Shown here: piece by piece, positions 17,484 through 25,715 of the stretch
Layout: every line of letters starts with the position of its first letter
Numbering within the stretch: position 1 is the first letter of the stretch
NCBI RefSeq assembly: GCF_024505085.1
Contig: NZ_JANIBC010000019.1
Coordinates: 18,097-50,133, forward strand
Source: Parvularcula maris
Lineage (GTDB): Bacteria > Pseudomonadota > Alphaproteobacteria > Caulobacterales > Parvularculaceae
Direction: 5' to 3'
DNA: 32,037 nt
The notes under the pieces: generated by a model
The model's database searches: none
What the model was told of the DNA's origin: nothing
Seen by the model: the letters and a program-made list of their open reading frames with translations, nothing else
Position numbers and translations under genes: made by a program

Positions 17484-20156
17484 TTAGAAACCGACGTCCA
17501 GGCCGAAGTAGAACAGGCGCCCGCGCGGGTCGTGCACCTTGGAGTCGTAGCCCGCATTGGTGAAGACCTGCGGCGGCTCCTCGTGGGTCAGGTTGCGGAC
17601 ACCCGCATAGAGCTGGACCAGTTCGTCCCGCTGCAGCGCCTCACCGAGATTGAAGGCGTAGCGAAGATCGACGCGGCCATCGCTGTCGACGGTCCGGCCG
17701 GGGTTCTGGTCATCGTCATAACCGTCGATATAGCGGTAGAAGACGTTCGCGCTGTGCAGACCGGTGTTCCACTCCAGACCCAGATTGAAGCGCAGTTGCG
17801 GCGTCGGAGAGCCGAAATTGCGGAAGTTGCGGTTCCCTGCACCGTCCACGTCGCCGAGGAAGGGATCCTGAAGGTCGTAGGTGTCGATGTACGTACCGAC
17901 GAAGCTCGGGTTGAACTCGCCGATCGGTGTATCGAACGTGTAGTATGCGGAGAAGTCGAAGCCGGACGTCTCCACCGAGTTGGCGTTGAAGCGCTCGACG
18001 AAGATCAGGGTGATCTGACCGGCTTCGTTGCGCAGGATCTGCTCGCCGTTCGGATCGGCATCGACCAGGCCCTGATAGTTCTGAACCGTGATGACGTCTT
18101 CGAAGTTGTAGTCGAAATAGTCGAGGTTCAGGACGAGGTTGTCGATGGGCTCGAAGGTGACGCCGAAATTGTAGGCGCGGCTCTCTTCGGGCCGTAGGTT
18201 CTCCGCACCCGTGGCGCGCACGCCGACGAAGACGTTGCCGCCGATATTGGGGTCGAACACCTGGTTGAGCGCGGTGGCGAGGCCGAAGCGTTGGAACACC
18301 GTCGGTGTGCGGAACGACGTCGAGTAGGTGGCGCGCATGGACAAGCGGTCCGTGGGCCTGAACAGGAGGCCTACCTTGGGATCGAGGGTGTTGCCCAGAT
18401 CGCCGTAGTCCTCGTAACGCAGCGCGAGGGAGAGGTCGAGGCTCTCCGCCAGCGGAACGCTCGCCTCACCGAAGACGGCGTAGACGTCCTGCTCGTTCGC
18501 ATAGGGACGAGCACCGATCAGGAAGCCGAACCCGTCATTGGTGCCGATCTCGTCGTAGCGGGCGTCACGCTCTTCGAGCCGGTACTGCGCACCGAGGGCC
18601 ACGGCCACCGGTCCGGCGGGTAGCTCGAAGAGGTTGGTGGTGACCGAGGCGTCGATCACGGTCAAGGTCGAGGAGAGATCCTGGAAGTAGTCCTCGATCA
18701 GGTAGTCGAAGAGCTCGGGCGAGTTCGCCTGAGCGGGGTCCAGAAGTGAGGTGGCGAAGGGGTTGAAGAACTGGTCGGCCACCCCCTGGTCCGCAGCGAT
18801 CGCAGCGGCGTTGTCGCAGTAGCCCTCGCCGAAGATCGCGTCGCCCAGCGCCTCCTGGAAGCCCAGGAGCGAGCACTGGAAGCGGTCGGTCACCACGTCA
18901 GGCGTGGTCACGGTGGCGTCGTTCTCGGCCCTGACGAAACCGATCTCCCAGTAGCCGTTGTTGAAGGCGTCGCCGGTGAGGCGCGAGCTGATCCGCAGCG
19001 TCTCGTTGGTGAAGGCGTTGCCAGCGGGCTCGCCTCCGGTGCCGCTGGGACGGCCGAGCCAGCCCACATTAGTGCCGTAGATATTGAACGGGTTCGCCGC
19101 GGGCACGACCAGCGATTGCAGGAAGGGATAGGTCGGCGAGTTGTTCCTGGTCGCCTCATTGTCGGCGTAGCCGATCGACGCGGTCCAGTCGATCGTGTCC
19201 GAGAGCTGAGCGTCGATGCGTCCGTAGATGTTGAGACGCTCCTCATTGGCCACATGAGCGTAGAAGTCGCCGAAGTCGAAGCGGCAGAGACCGATGGTGC
19301 CGGCGGGCGTTGTCGGCCCGAGCACCTGCTCGATGCCGCCGACCTCGGAGCAGCCCGTCGGGTCGATGACCGGAAGCGGCGCCCCGGTGGCCGGGTTGAC
19401 CACACCTGGCACGTAGAACGAGCCGGGGTTGCCGACATTCGAGGTGTCGTCCTCCACGCGGCTGAGGCGGCGCTCGGCGGTCGTCAGGTCGGAGCGGTCG
19501 AGATAGCTCGCGGCGATCATCACCGAGCCGCCGCCGAAGGTCTTACCGAACAGCCCCTGGACGAGGTACTCGTCGTACTGACCATCCTTGGGGTGGTTGA
19601 GATAAGTGCCGGAGAACAATGCCCCGTCGAAATTCTTGCGGGTGATGAAGTTCGCCACACCGGCCACGGCGTCGGAGCCGTAGATGGCCGAAGCGCCGTC
19701 CTTCAGGATCTCGAGCCGCTCCACCGCGATCAGGGGCACGAGGGACGCCGTATCGACGAAGTTGACGCCTGCATTGTTGGCGACCGCCGTCTGCACCTGG
19801 CGCTGACCATCGAGAAGCACGAGGGTGGCGCCAAGGCCGAGGCCGCGCAGGTTGATGTTCTCCGTACCCGTGGTCTGCGCCTGGGTGAAGGCGTCGGGAT
19901 TGTTCTCCGCACCCGTGTTGATGGTAAGTGTCTGGGTCAGGTCGCCGATATTGAAGGCGCCGACATCGGCGATCTCCTCGGAATCGAGGCTCGTCAACGG
20001 CGATACGGAATCTTCCTGACCTTGCCGTAGCCGGCTCCCGGTCACCACGATCTCGTCGGTGATGACGACCTCTTGGGCATAGGCCGGTGCGGGCACGTAG
20101 GCCGCAGCAGCAAGGGTGATTACGGCTGTCGAGCCGAAAAGTGCTTTCTTCATCAT
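17484..20156 (-). CDS. TonB-dependent outer-membrane receptor
   Basis: An 890-residue outer-membrane transporter. The signal peptide is MMKKALFGSTAVITLAAAA and onward, with cleavage after AYA near residue 27. The TonB box is DEIVVTGSRL just behind it. The plug domain spans about 35-170, with the typical NINLRGLGLGATLVLLDGQR and VERLEILKDGASAIYGSDA segments. A 22-strand-type barrel follows and ends in GRLFYFGLDVGF, with the terminal aromatic residue used for outer-membrane assembly. GGAGGA four nt ahead of the first ATG fixes the start. The gene is followed by a strong terminator and divergent from gcdH. The plug and barrel style is that of alphaproteobacterial receptors for many organic substrates rather than of a clear siderophore receptor. 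Uptake of the locus substrate is possible but unproven. Confidence 0.92.
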   Translation of the reverse strand: MMKKALFGSTAVITLAAAAYVPAPAYAQEVVITDEIVVTGSRLRQGQEDSVSPLTSLDSEEIADVGAFNIGDLTQTLTINTGAENNPDAFTQAQTTGTENINLRGLGLGATLVLLDGQRQVQTAVANNAGVNFVDTASLVPLIAVERLEILKDGASAIYGSDAVAGVANFITRKNFDGALFSGTYLNHPKDGQYDEYLVQGLFGKTFGGGSVMIAASYLDRSDLTTAERRLSRVEDDTSNVGNPGSFYVPGVVNPATGAPLPVIDPTGCSEVGGIEQVLGPTTPAGTIGLCRFDFGDFYAHVANEERLNIYGRIDAQLSDTIDWTASIGYADNEATRNNSPTYPFLQSLVVPAANPFNIYGTNVGWLGRPSGTGGEPAGNAFTNETLRISSRLTGDAFNNGYWEIGFVRAENDATVTTPDVVTDRFQCSLLGFQEALGDAIFGEGYCDNAAAIAADQGVADQFFNPFATSLLDPAQANSPELFDYLIEDYFQDLSSTLTVIDASVTTNLFELPAGPVAVALGAQYRLEERDARYDEIGTNDGFGFLIGARPYANEQDVYAVFGEASVPLAESLDLSLALRYEDYGDLGNTLDPKVGLLFRPTDRLSMRATYSTSFRTPTVFQRFGLATALNQVFDPNIGGNVFVGVRATGAENLRPEESRAYNFGVTFEPIDNLVLNLDYFDYNFEDVITVQNYQGLVDADPNGEQILRNEAGQITLIFVERFNANSVETSGFDFSAYYTFDTPIGEFNPSFVGTYIDTYDLQDPFLGDVDGAGNRNFRNFGSPTPQLRFNLGLEWNTGLHSANVFYRYIDGYDDDQNPGRTVDSDGRVDLRYAFNLGEALQRDELVQLYAGVRNLTHEEPPQVFTNAGYDSKVHDPRGRLFYFGLDVGF

Positions 20157-20191
20157 GGGTCCTCCCTACGAACGCTCCTCTGCCGGGACCG

Positions 20192-20232
20192 TACCGTTCG
20201 TTCAGTTCATACCGTTTTTAGAAAACCGTCAA
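20192..20232 (-). promoter_or_regulatory. Candidate promoter and operator of the TonB-dependent receptor
   Basis: On the minus strand TTGACG (20227-20232) and TATGAA (20206-20211) are 15 nt apart and may be the -35 and -10 boxes. The 7-mer AACGGTA (plus-strand TACCGTT) occurs twice, at 20210-20216 and 20192-20198, 18 nt apart. One copy overlaps the -10 box and the other the likely start of transcription. Two looser ACCGT copies flank them (20188, 20225). This placement suits a repressor site. The rest of the 302-bp gap up to the gcdH start holds no recognisable gene. Confidence 0.35.
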
Positions 20233-20458
20233 CAGCCCTGGACCGCGAACGAGTCGAGGAGCCTCTTTTTCAGCAAGAACGGCTGCGACCGTTGCCGATA
20301 TGCCATAGCTACGCGCCCGATCCGGCGCCCGCGCGGGCATACATACCGTGATTACCAAAATATTGACCGAGGCCCGAATTCCGTCTCTGAGCCCTTGGCA
20401 AGCCCCAGCGAACCGGCGACAACATCGGCGCCATACTATGTTTTCGAGGAGAGCCACG

Positions 20459-21658
20459 ATGTCCGAAGCGCTCAAAGAGGTCGAGGCGGGTAAGAGCTTC
20501 GACTGGCGCGATCCCTTCCACCTGGAAGAGCAGCTCACGGAAGAGGAGCGCCTGGTCAGCGAGAGTGCCCGTGCCTACTGCCAGGACAGGCTGATGCCGC
20601 GGGTGATCGAGGCGAACCGCGAAGAGCATTTCGACCGCGAGATCCTGCGCGAGATGGGCACTCAAGGGCTTCTGGGTGCCACGGTGGCGGAGGAGTACGG
20701 GGGCGCGGGGGCGAGCCATGTCTGCTACGGCCTGATCGCCCGTGAGGTGGAGCGGGTGGATTCGGGCTACCGCTCGGCCATGTCGGTGCAGTCCTCCCTC
20801 GTCATGTATCCCATCGAAGCCTTCGGCGACGAGGCGCAGAAGAAGCGCTTCCTGCCGGGCCTTGCCAGAGGCGAGCTCGTGGGCTGCTTCGGCCTGACCG
20901 AGACCGATGGCGGCTCCGACCCCGGCGCCATGAAGACGACGGCGAAGAAGGCGGATGGCGGCTATATCCTGAACGGCTCGAAGATGTGGATCTCCAACTC
21001 CCCCATCGCCGACCTCGCCGTGGTCTGGGCCAAGCTCGACGGCGACATTCGCGGTTTCGTGGTCGAGCGGGGAACGGAGGGTTTCTCGACGCCGAAAATC
21101 GGCGGCAAGCTCTCCTTGCGCGCCTCGGTCACCGGGGAGATCGTGCTCGAGGACGCCTTCGTGCCCGAGGAGAACCTGCTACCGAATGTCCGCGGTTTGA
21201 GGGGGCCGTTCTCCTGTCTCAACAAGGCGCGCTACGGCATCTCCTGGGGAGCGATGGGCGCGGCGGAGTTCTGCTGGCACGCAGCCCGTCAGTACGCCCT
21301 CGACCGGGTGGTGTTCGGCAAGCCCATCGCCGGCACCCAGCTCGTCCAGAAGAAGCTCGCCGACATGCAGACCGAGATCGCCCTTGGGCTCCAGGGCTCT
21401 CTCCGGCTCGGCCGCCTCCTCGACGAAGGCGCCTATGTGCCCGAGACCATCAGCCTGATGAAGAGGAACAACTGCGGGAAAGCCCTCGATATCGCCCGCA
21501 CGGCCAGGGACATCCACGGCGGCAACGGCGTGTCGGAAGACTACCATATCCTCCGCCATGCGATCAATCTGGAGACCGTCAACACCTATGAAGGCACCCA
21601 CGACATCCACGCCCTGATCCTGGGAAGAGCGCAGACAGGGCTTCAGGCGTTCTTTTAG
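20459..21658 (+). CDS. gcdH: Glutaryl-CoA dehydrogenase
   Basis: A 399-residue flavoprotein that oxidises and decarboxylates glutaryl-CoA to crotonyl-CoA in the cytoplasm, passing electrons to ETF. It is very close to the mitochondrial enzyme over long stretches: [20 protein letters not shown] in the substrate-binding region, [14 protein letters not shown], and [17 protein letters not shown] at the C-terminus. E378 in YEGT corresponds to the known catalytic base (Glu370 of the mature human enzyme). The ATG at 20459 is chosen because GAGGAGAG lies just upstream; the open frame reaches 20348 but without support. It is divergent from the TonB-dependent receptor. In lysine or tryptophan catabolism GcdH takes glutaryl-CoA from 2-ketoadipate. 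Beside a pim-like set it could also take the C5 product of odd-chain dicarboxylate oxidation. Confidence 0.93.
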   Translation: MSEALKEVEAGKSFDWRDPFHLEEQLTEEERLVSESARAYCQDRLMPRVIEANREEHFDREILREMGTQGLLGATVAEEYGGAGASHVCYGLIAREVERVDSGYRSAMSVQSSLVMYPIEAFGDEAQKKRFLPGLARGELVGCFGLTETDGGSDPGAMKTTAKKADGGYILNGSKMWISNSPIADLAVVWAKLDGDIRGFVVERGTEGFSTPKIGGKLSLRASVTGEIVLEDAFVPEENLLPNVRGLRGPFSCLNKARYGISWGAMGAAEFCWHAARQYALDRVVFGKPIAGTQLVQKKLADMQTEIALGLQGSLRLGRLLDEGAYVPETISLMKRNNCGKALDIARTARDIHGGNGVSEDYHILRHAINLETVNTYEGTHDIHALILGRAQTGLQAFF

Positions 21659-21729
21659 CGCTTGTATTGTTTGTAAGCAGGCGGAGATGTGAGCGCTACT
21701 GCTTCCTCCTCCCCCTCAGCCTGCCGGCA

Positions 21730-21868
21730 GCTCCCCCTTTAGAGGGGGAGCAAAAAGGAGAGCGGCGTTGGTTCTGCCTCCCTCCCCTACGCAGTGGGGG
21801 AGGTGCCCGTACGGGCTTCGGAGCTGGTTCGCCGTCAGGCGAAACAGAAGGTCCGGGGGACCTTCTGT
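21730..21868. repeat. Cluster of nested inverted repeats downstream of gcdH
   Basis: The 403-bp gap between gcdH and the alcohol dehydrogenase contains no gene I can support but is full of palindromes. They are GCTCCCCCT/AGGGGGAGC (21730-21751), GCCCGTACGGGC (21806-21817), TTCGCC/GGCGAA around 21829-21844, and a perfect 11-bp stem ACAGAAGGTCC/GGACCTTCTGT with a GGG loop (21844-21868). None has a T-tract placed like that of a terminator. The cluster looks like a composite extragenic repeat rather than a single regulatory site. Confidence 0.6.
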
Positions 21869-21931
21869 AAGCGTAGAAGGCTGCGGCAGCAGCGCAAAGG
21901 GGGCAGCTACGTTTGTACGAGACACAAACGC
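21772..21931. repeat. Dispersed intergenic repeat, copy B
   Basis: Second copy of the element at 16-94, in the same orientation. The core CCTCCCCTACGCAGTGGGG recurs, and so does the terminal hairpin with arms CGTTTGT (21910-21916) and ACAAACG (21924-21930). About 80 bp absent from copy A are present between core and hairpin, including the 11-bp perfect hairpin at 21844-21868. Confidence 0.65.
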
Positions 21932-22061
21932 TTTACGCTCAAGCTAGGGTCCGCCCCTATCATAGGTTCTGTACTGAGCGGTTTTCACCATTCGGCGAAG
22001 ACACGCGGAACGATGGATCGCCCCCGGCGTTGACCACCTGAGATAGCGACGAGGTGGTGAG

Positions 22062-23237
22062 ATGCGCGCTCTAGTCTGGCACGGAAAGAACGACATACGC
22101 TGCGATACGGTCGACGATCCTAAGATTGAAGCGCCCACCGATATCGTCCTCAAGGTGACCGCCACCGCCATCTGCGGCTCCGACCTCCATCTTCTGGACG
22201 GCGTGGTCCCAAAGATGAAGGAGGGCGACATTCTCGGCCACGAGTTCATGGGCGAGGTCGTGGAGGTCGGCTCCGAGGTGAGGCGCCTCAGGATCGGCGA
22301 CCGGGTGGTGGTCCCCTTCACCATCTCCTGCGGGCATTGCTGGTTCTGCGAGCGGGAGCTGTTCTCTCTCTGCGACACCACCAACCGCACGGCCGAGAAC
22401 GCGCGCCAGGCCATGGGCCACGCCCCTGCGGGCATCTTCGGCTACAGCCACCTCACCGGCGGGTATCCCGGCGGCCAGGCGGAGTATGTCCGTGTGCCCC
22501 ACGCCGATGTCGGCCCGGTCAAGGTGGAGAGCGGGCTGGCGGACGAGAAGGTGCTGTTCCTGTCCGACATCTTCCCCACGGGCTGGCAGGCGGCGGAGAA
22601 CGCGATCGCCCAAGAAGGCGACACGGTGGTGGTCTGGGGCTGCGGCCCGGTGGGCCTCTTCGCCATCCGCTCGGCCTGGATGCAGGGCGCCGGCAGGGTC
22701 ATCGCCATCGACAACGTGCCCGAGCGCCTCGCCCTCGCCGAGAGCTACGGCAAGGCGGAGGTGATCGACTTCTCCAAGACCGACCCGAAGGAGGCGCTGG
22801 ACGAGATGACCGGCGGGCGCGGACCCGATGCCGGGATCGACGCGGTGGGCGCGGAGAGCCACGGGCACAATTTCGGCGCCTCCGTCGCCGAGGCCATCGA
22901 GCTTCACACCACCGGCGCCCACGACCGTCCCCACGTCCTAACCGAGATGGTCAAATGCGTGCGCAAGGGCGGCATCCTCTCCGTGCCCGGCGTCTACGCC
23001 GACATGACGGTCTTCCCCATCGGCCCCTTCATGAACAAGGGCATGACCATGAAGACCGGCCAGACTCACATGCAGCGCTACCTCAGCCCGCTTCTCGAAC
23101 GGGTGGAGAAGGGCGAGATCGACCTCTCCGAGATCATCACTCACCGTGGCGGCCTCGATCACGGACCGGACTTCTACAAAACCTTCCGCGACAAGAAGGA
23201 CGGCTGCGTGAAATGCGTCATGGCACCCGCCGTGTAG
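22062..23237 (+). CDS. Zinc-dependent alcohol dehydrogenase (formaldehyde dehydrogenase-like group)
   Basis: A 391-residue medium-chain dehydrogenase. Catalytic zinc ligands C38 (ICGSDLH) and H60/E61 (GHEFMGE) are present. The structural-zinc loop has C90, C93, C96 and C104 in the usual spacing. The Rossmann motif WGCGPVGL binds NAD(P). The insert after the structural loop and the long C-terminal part with [15 protein letters not shown] match the glutathione-independent formaldehyde dehydrogenase-like branch, whose members often act on various alcohols or aldehydes. GAGGTGGTGAG directly before the ATG is a strong ribosome site. It follows the repeat-rich gap, so it probably has its own transcription unit. 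A link with the pathway upstream is not evident. Confidence 0.85.
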   Translation: MRALVWHGKNDIRCDTVDDPKIEAPTDIVLKVTATAICGSDLHLLDGVVPKMKEGDILGHEFMGEVVEVGSEVRRLRIGDRVVVPFTISCGHCWFCERELFSLCDTTNRTAENARQAMGHAPAGIFGYSHLTGGYPGGQAEYVRVPHADVGPVKVESGLADEKVLFLSDIFPTGWQAAENAIAQEGDTVVVWGCGPVGLFAIRSAWMQGAGRVIAIDNVPERLALAESYGKAEVIDFSKTDPKEALDEMTGGRGPDAGIDAVGAESHGHNFGASVAEAIELHTTGAHDRPHVLTEMVKCVRKGGILSVPGVYADMTVFPIGPFMNKGMTMKTGQTHMQRYLSPLLERVEKGEIDLSEIITHRGGLDHGPDFYKTFRDKKDGCVKCVMAPAV

Positions 23238-23333
23238 CAGCACCGCTTACGGCTCGGGCCTCTCGCCCTGATAAGGGGGTAAGTTTCGAACGATGGTGAG
23301 GTGAAGCTCGGCCAAGGAGGGACCGCCTCCTCA

Positions 23334-23395
23334 TCTCTCCCTCGGGAGAGAGAGGTAACTGAGCCGAAGGCTGAGACAGGCGCTTCCCGAACGGG
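23334..23395. repeat. Short intergenic hairpin repeat
   Basis: Three small hairpins in a row: TCTCTCC/GGAGAGA around a CTCG loop (23334-23351), AGCC/GGCT (23362-23372) and CCCG/CGGG (23386-23395). They lie in the 161-bp gap between the convergent alcohol dehydrogenase and S41 peptidase genes. The sequence style is of a mobile extragenic repeat. It could also serve as a terminator for both genes, although no T-tract follows. Confidence 0.4.
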
Positions 23396-23398
23396 AGA

Positions 23399-24436
23399 CT
23401 ACGGCAGCAGCCTCGGTCCGGCCGTTTCGGCAAAGTCGAGCGCCGTCTCCAGTTGGCGGTCCCGGCCTGCCGCCACCTCGGCGGCCGTGTTGGCCACGAA
23501 AAGGTTCGGCACGACGCCGATCCCCTCCCAGGACCGGCCATTCGCATCGCGGAGGACGTTGGACGGCACGCCGAACACCCAGCCCTCGCCGAGGGCGACG
23601 GGGAAAGTGTCCGCCATCGCGCCTGCCGTCGTCTCGCCTAGGATGGTCACATGCGGAAAGGCGCGCATCATGATCGCGAAGTTCTCGGCAGCGCTGATCG
23701 TGCGGTCGTTGACGAGAACGAAGATCGGCACCCTTAGCGCACCAGGGACAGGCCCTACGTGCCAGGGCTGCGGCCCGCCTAGCACATCCTCCCCCGGTAG
23801 ACGCTCTTCGGAGGTCATCACCAGACGCCGTTCATCCGCGAACCGGGCGGCCAGCATCCGGGCCACCGCGTCCGAACCGCCCCCGTTCTGGCGGACATCC
23901 ACGATGACGGCGGGCGCATCGGCGAAGGCCCTCGCGATCTCGTCCGCCGCCGCCTCGCTGGTGGTGGGGTACTTGAAACTATCCACCTTCAGATAGCCGA
24001 TCCCGCCGCGCAGCATGCCGTAGCGCATCGTGCCGCCCGCTAGAACGGTGAGGCCGCCTTGGGCATAGGCGCTCTCGATCAGCTCCATGGAGAAGGTGCC
24101 GACGTCGAAGCTTCCAGTCCCCAGGCTCTTCCCGCCGGAGCGTGCGAACCGGCCCGCCTCCGTATCGCGCACCGTCACATGGACGTCGTTGAGAAGGTCC
24201 GTCACGCTCTCGAACACCGAGAAGAGCTCCGCCCTCGTCGTGTTTTCCGAGACCTGCGGCCGGTAGACATCGTAGACCTTGTCCCAATCGACGCCCTTCA
24301 CCTCGAACAGTGCGTAGCGCTCGTCGTAGAGCGTCCAGAAGGCGTCGAAGTCGGCCTCGGGATCGAAAGCGTTCTGCTCTGCCAAGGCGCTGCCCATGAG
24401 GGCCAGCGCACCGAGCAAGATGATGAGGCCCCTCAT
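23399..24436 (-). CDS. S41-family peptidase, exported
   Basis: A 345-residue protein with a signal peptide (MRGLIILLGALALMGSALA) and an S41 (C-terminal processing/tricorn-type) protease domain. Recognisable parts are the helical N-terminal region with LLNDVHVTVRD (H86, equivalent to the LxDGHT motif), VDVRQNGGGSDAVARML (179-195), and the nucleophile region NDRTISAAENFA, where S248 is the probable catalytic serine. GETTAGA follows at 268-273. No PDZ domain is evident, so it belongs with the compact tricorn/IRBP-like members. The start overlaps the stop of the upstream serine hydrolase by 4 nt (ATGA), so translation is coupled. The pair probably acts in the periplasm on peptides or cell-wall fragments; the substrate is unknown. 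Confidence 0.8.
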   Translation of the reverse strand: MRGLIILLGALALMGSALAEQNAFDPEADFDAFWTLYDERYALFEVKGVDWDKVYDVYRPQVSENTTRAELFSVFESVTDLLNDVHVTVRDTEAGRFARSGGKSLGTGSFDVGTFSMELIESAYAQGGLTVLAGGTMRYGMLRGGIGYLKVDSFKYPTTSEAAADEIARAFADAPAVIVDVRQNGGGSDAVARMLAARFADERRLVMTSEERLPGEDVLGGPQPWHVGPVPGALRVPIFVLVNDRTISAAENFAIMMRAFPHVTILGETTAGAMADTFPVALGEGWVFGVPSNVLRDANGRSWEGIGVVPNLFVANTAAEVAAGRDRQLETALDFAETAGPRLLP

Positions 24437-25527
24437 GGCTGGGCCTGCTCCATGATGGCGGAGATCATGTCCTCGCCGTTCCGGCCGTTGGTCAGGATGA
24501 CGTAGCCCTCGCCCGTTGCGGGCAGGAACGCGGCCAGGCTGCGGTACTCGTCATTGTTCCCGGTATGCATGGCGATCTCGTCCGGGCCGAGCTGCAGCAT
24601 GACCCAGCCGAGACCGTAGGATGCAGGACCGGGCATCATGCCCTGGGGCAGCGGTGCCTGGGGCCGAAGCATGTCCGCCTGCATGGCCTCGCTCAGTCCC
24701 TCTCCCCTGCAGACCTCGTCCAGGAACCGTGCGTAGTCCCCCGCGGTCGTGACGAGCCCCCAGGCCGCGCCGGTCCGGTGGGGGGTGAGGTAGAGGCTGC
24801 GGCTGCTGCTCCCGTCGCTCGCCGACACATAGCCCCTGGACGATGTCGCCTGCCCCCGAAGCGTGCCGTCGACGCTGGAGTTCGGCATAGCGGCGCCAAG
24901 CCGGTCCTCGAACAGCTCCTGGAAGGTGCGCCCGCTCTTCGCCTCCACATAGGCGCGGAGGATCTCGAAGGCTTCGCCCGAATAGCTGTACGCCTCGCCG
25001 GGCTCGCTCTCGAAGGAGATCGCGTCGGTCCGGTCCTCGTCCTGGCTGTCCCCTGCCCAGTTGGGCATGCCGGTGCGGTGCGTCAGGATCATGCGGGGGG
25101 TGACCTTGGCGAAGGCCTCCCTGTCCTCGACCCTCGGCGCGGGGAAGGGCGGCAGGGGCTGATCGAGGTCGATGACCCCCTCATCGGCGAGCTGCAGCAC
25201 GAGATAGGCGAAGAGCGGCTTGGTCAGCGATGCGGCTTCGAAAGCCGTGTTGGCCGTCACGGGCTCGCTGGTCTGAAGGTTCGCGCTGCCGACCGCGGTC
25301 ACCCCATCGGGTTCGCATCCGGTGAGGGTGGCGAGGGCCATGCCCGGCACGTCGAAGGCGCCGAGAAGCTCCTCGAAGACCGGTTTGGGCGGCAGCCTGT
25401 CCGCCGTCCTTCCGGCGGGGGCGGCGGCTTCGGTAGGCACGGCGTCCTGCGCGCTGACGCAGGCGGCCAGGGACAGGTTCAAGGCGCCGAGCGCGGTGGC
25501 CAGTAGAAGGCGGGTCGTGGGGGTCAT
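24433..25527 (-). CDS. Beta-lactamase-fold serine hydrolase, lipoprotein
   Basis: A 364-residue penicillin-binding-protein-like hydrolase (class C beta-lactamase fold, often esterase or peptidase). The lipobox LAAC (20-23) predicts lipid attachment at C23, so the enzyme is membrane-anchored and faces the periplasm. The nucleophile motif is S100-L-T-K103. The tyrosine motif is Y181-S-G, as in many non-lactamase members that lack the asparagine, and the third motif is HTG near the C-terminus. The gene overlaps the S41 peptidase by 4 nt and is divergent, across 188 bp, from a membrane AraC-type regulator. This suggests an inducible surface-peptide or cell-envelope hydrolysis unit. True beta-lactamase activity is not implied by the motifs. 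Confidence 0.83.
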   Translation of the reverse strand: MTPTTRLLLATALGALNLSLAACVSAQDAVPTEAAAPAGRTADRLPPKPVFEELLGAFDVPGMALATLTGCEPDGVTAVGSANLQTSEPVTANTAFEAASLTKPLFAYLVLQLADEGVIDLDQPLPPFPAPRVEDREAFAKVTPRMILTHRTGMPNWAGDSQDEDRTDAISFESEPGEAYSYSGEAFEILRAYVEAKSGRTFQELFEDRLGAAMPNSSVDGTLRGQATSSRGYVSASDGSSSRSLYLTPHRTGAAWGLVTTAGDYARFLDEVCRGEGLSEAMQADMLRPQAPLPQGMMPGPASYGLGWVMLQLGPDEIAMHTGNNDEYRSLAAFLPATGEGYVILTNGRNGEDMISAIMEQAQP

Positions 25528-25715
25528 CGCTTCTCTCCGTTACGGGGCGGGCTGCCCCTTGCTGCGTCGAGACTGCCCCAAACGGCTTCCTGGCGTCTCC
25601 GCAGGGGCGAAAGAAGACGGGCGGTTTCGAAATTGCCCGCCTTTTTTCGCTTTCGCTTGCCGCGATAGGCGCAGGAGGCGAAGGTGCGCGGCGCCGCCGA
25701 CGGACCCCCTCCCCC
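25528..25715. promoter_or_regulatory. Divergent promoter region of the hydrolase pair and the AraC-type regulator
   Basis: A 188-bp gap between two divergent starts. It must carry the promoter of the hydrolase/S41 pair and that of the regulator. No clear -35/-10 pair or repeated operator stands out by eye. AGGAGG occurs 36-41 nt ahead of the regulator's ATG. Confidence 0.4.

Noticed and set aside
21730-21751. GCTCCCCCT/AGGGGGAGC stem as an intrinsic terminator for gcdH
   Set aside because: It is followed by A-rich rather than T-rich sequence on the gcdH strand, and it belongs to the extragenic repeat cluster.
24433-25527. Antibiotic-resistance beta-lactamase
   Set aside because: SLTK, YSG and HTG motifs also fit esterase and peptidase relatives, and the lipoprotein is paired with an S41 peptidase. 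Nothing points specifically to a resistance enzyme.
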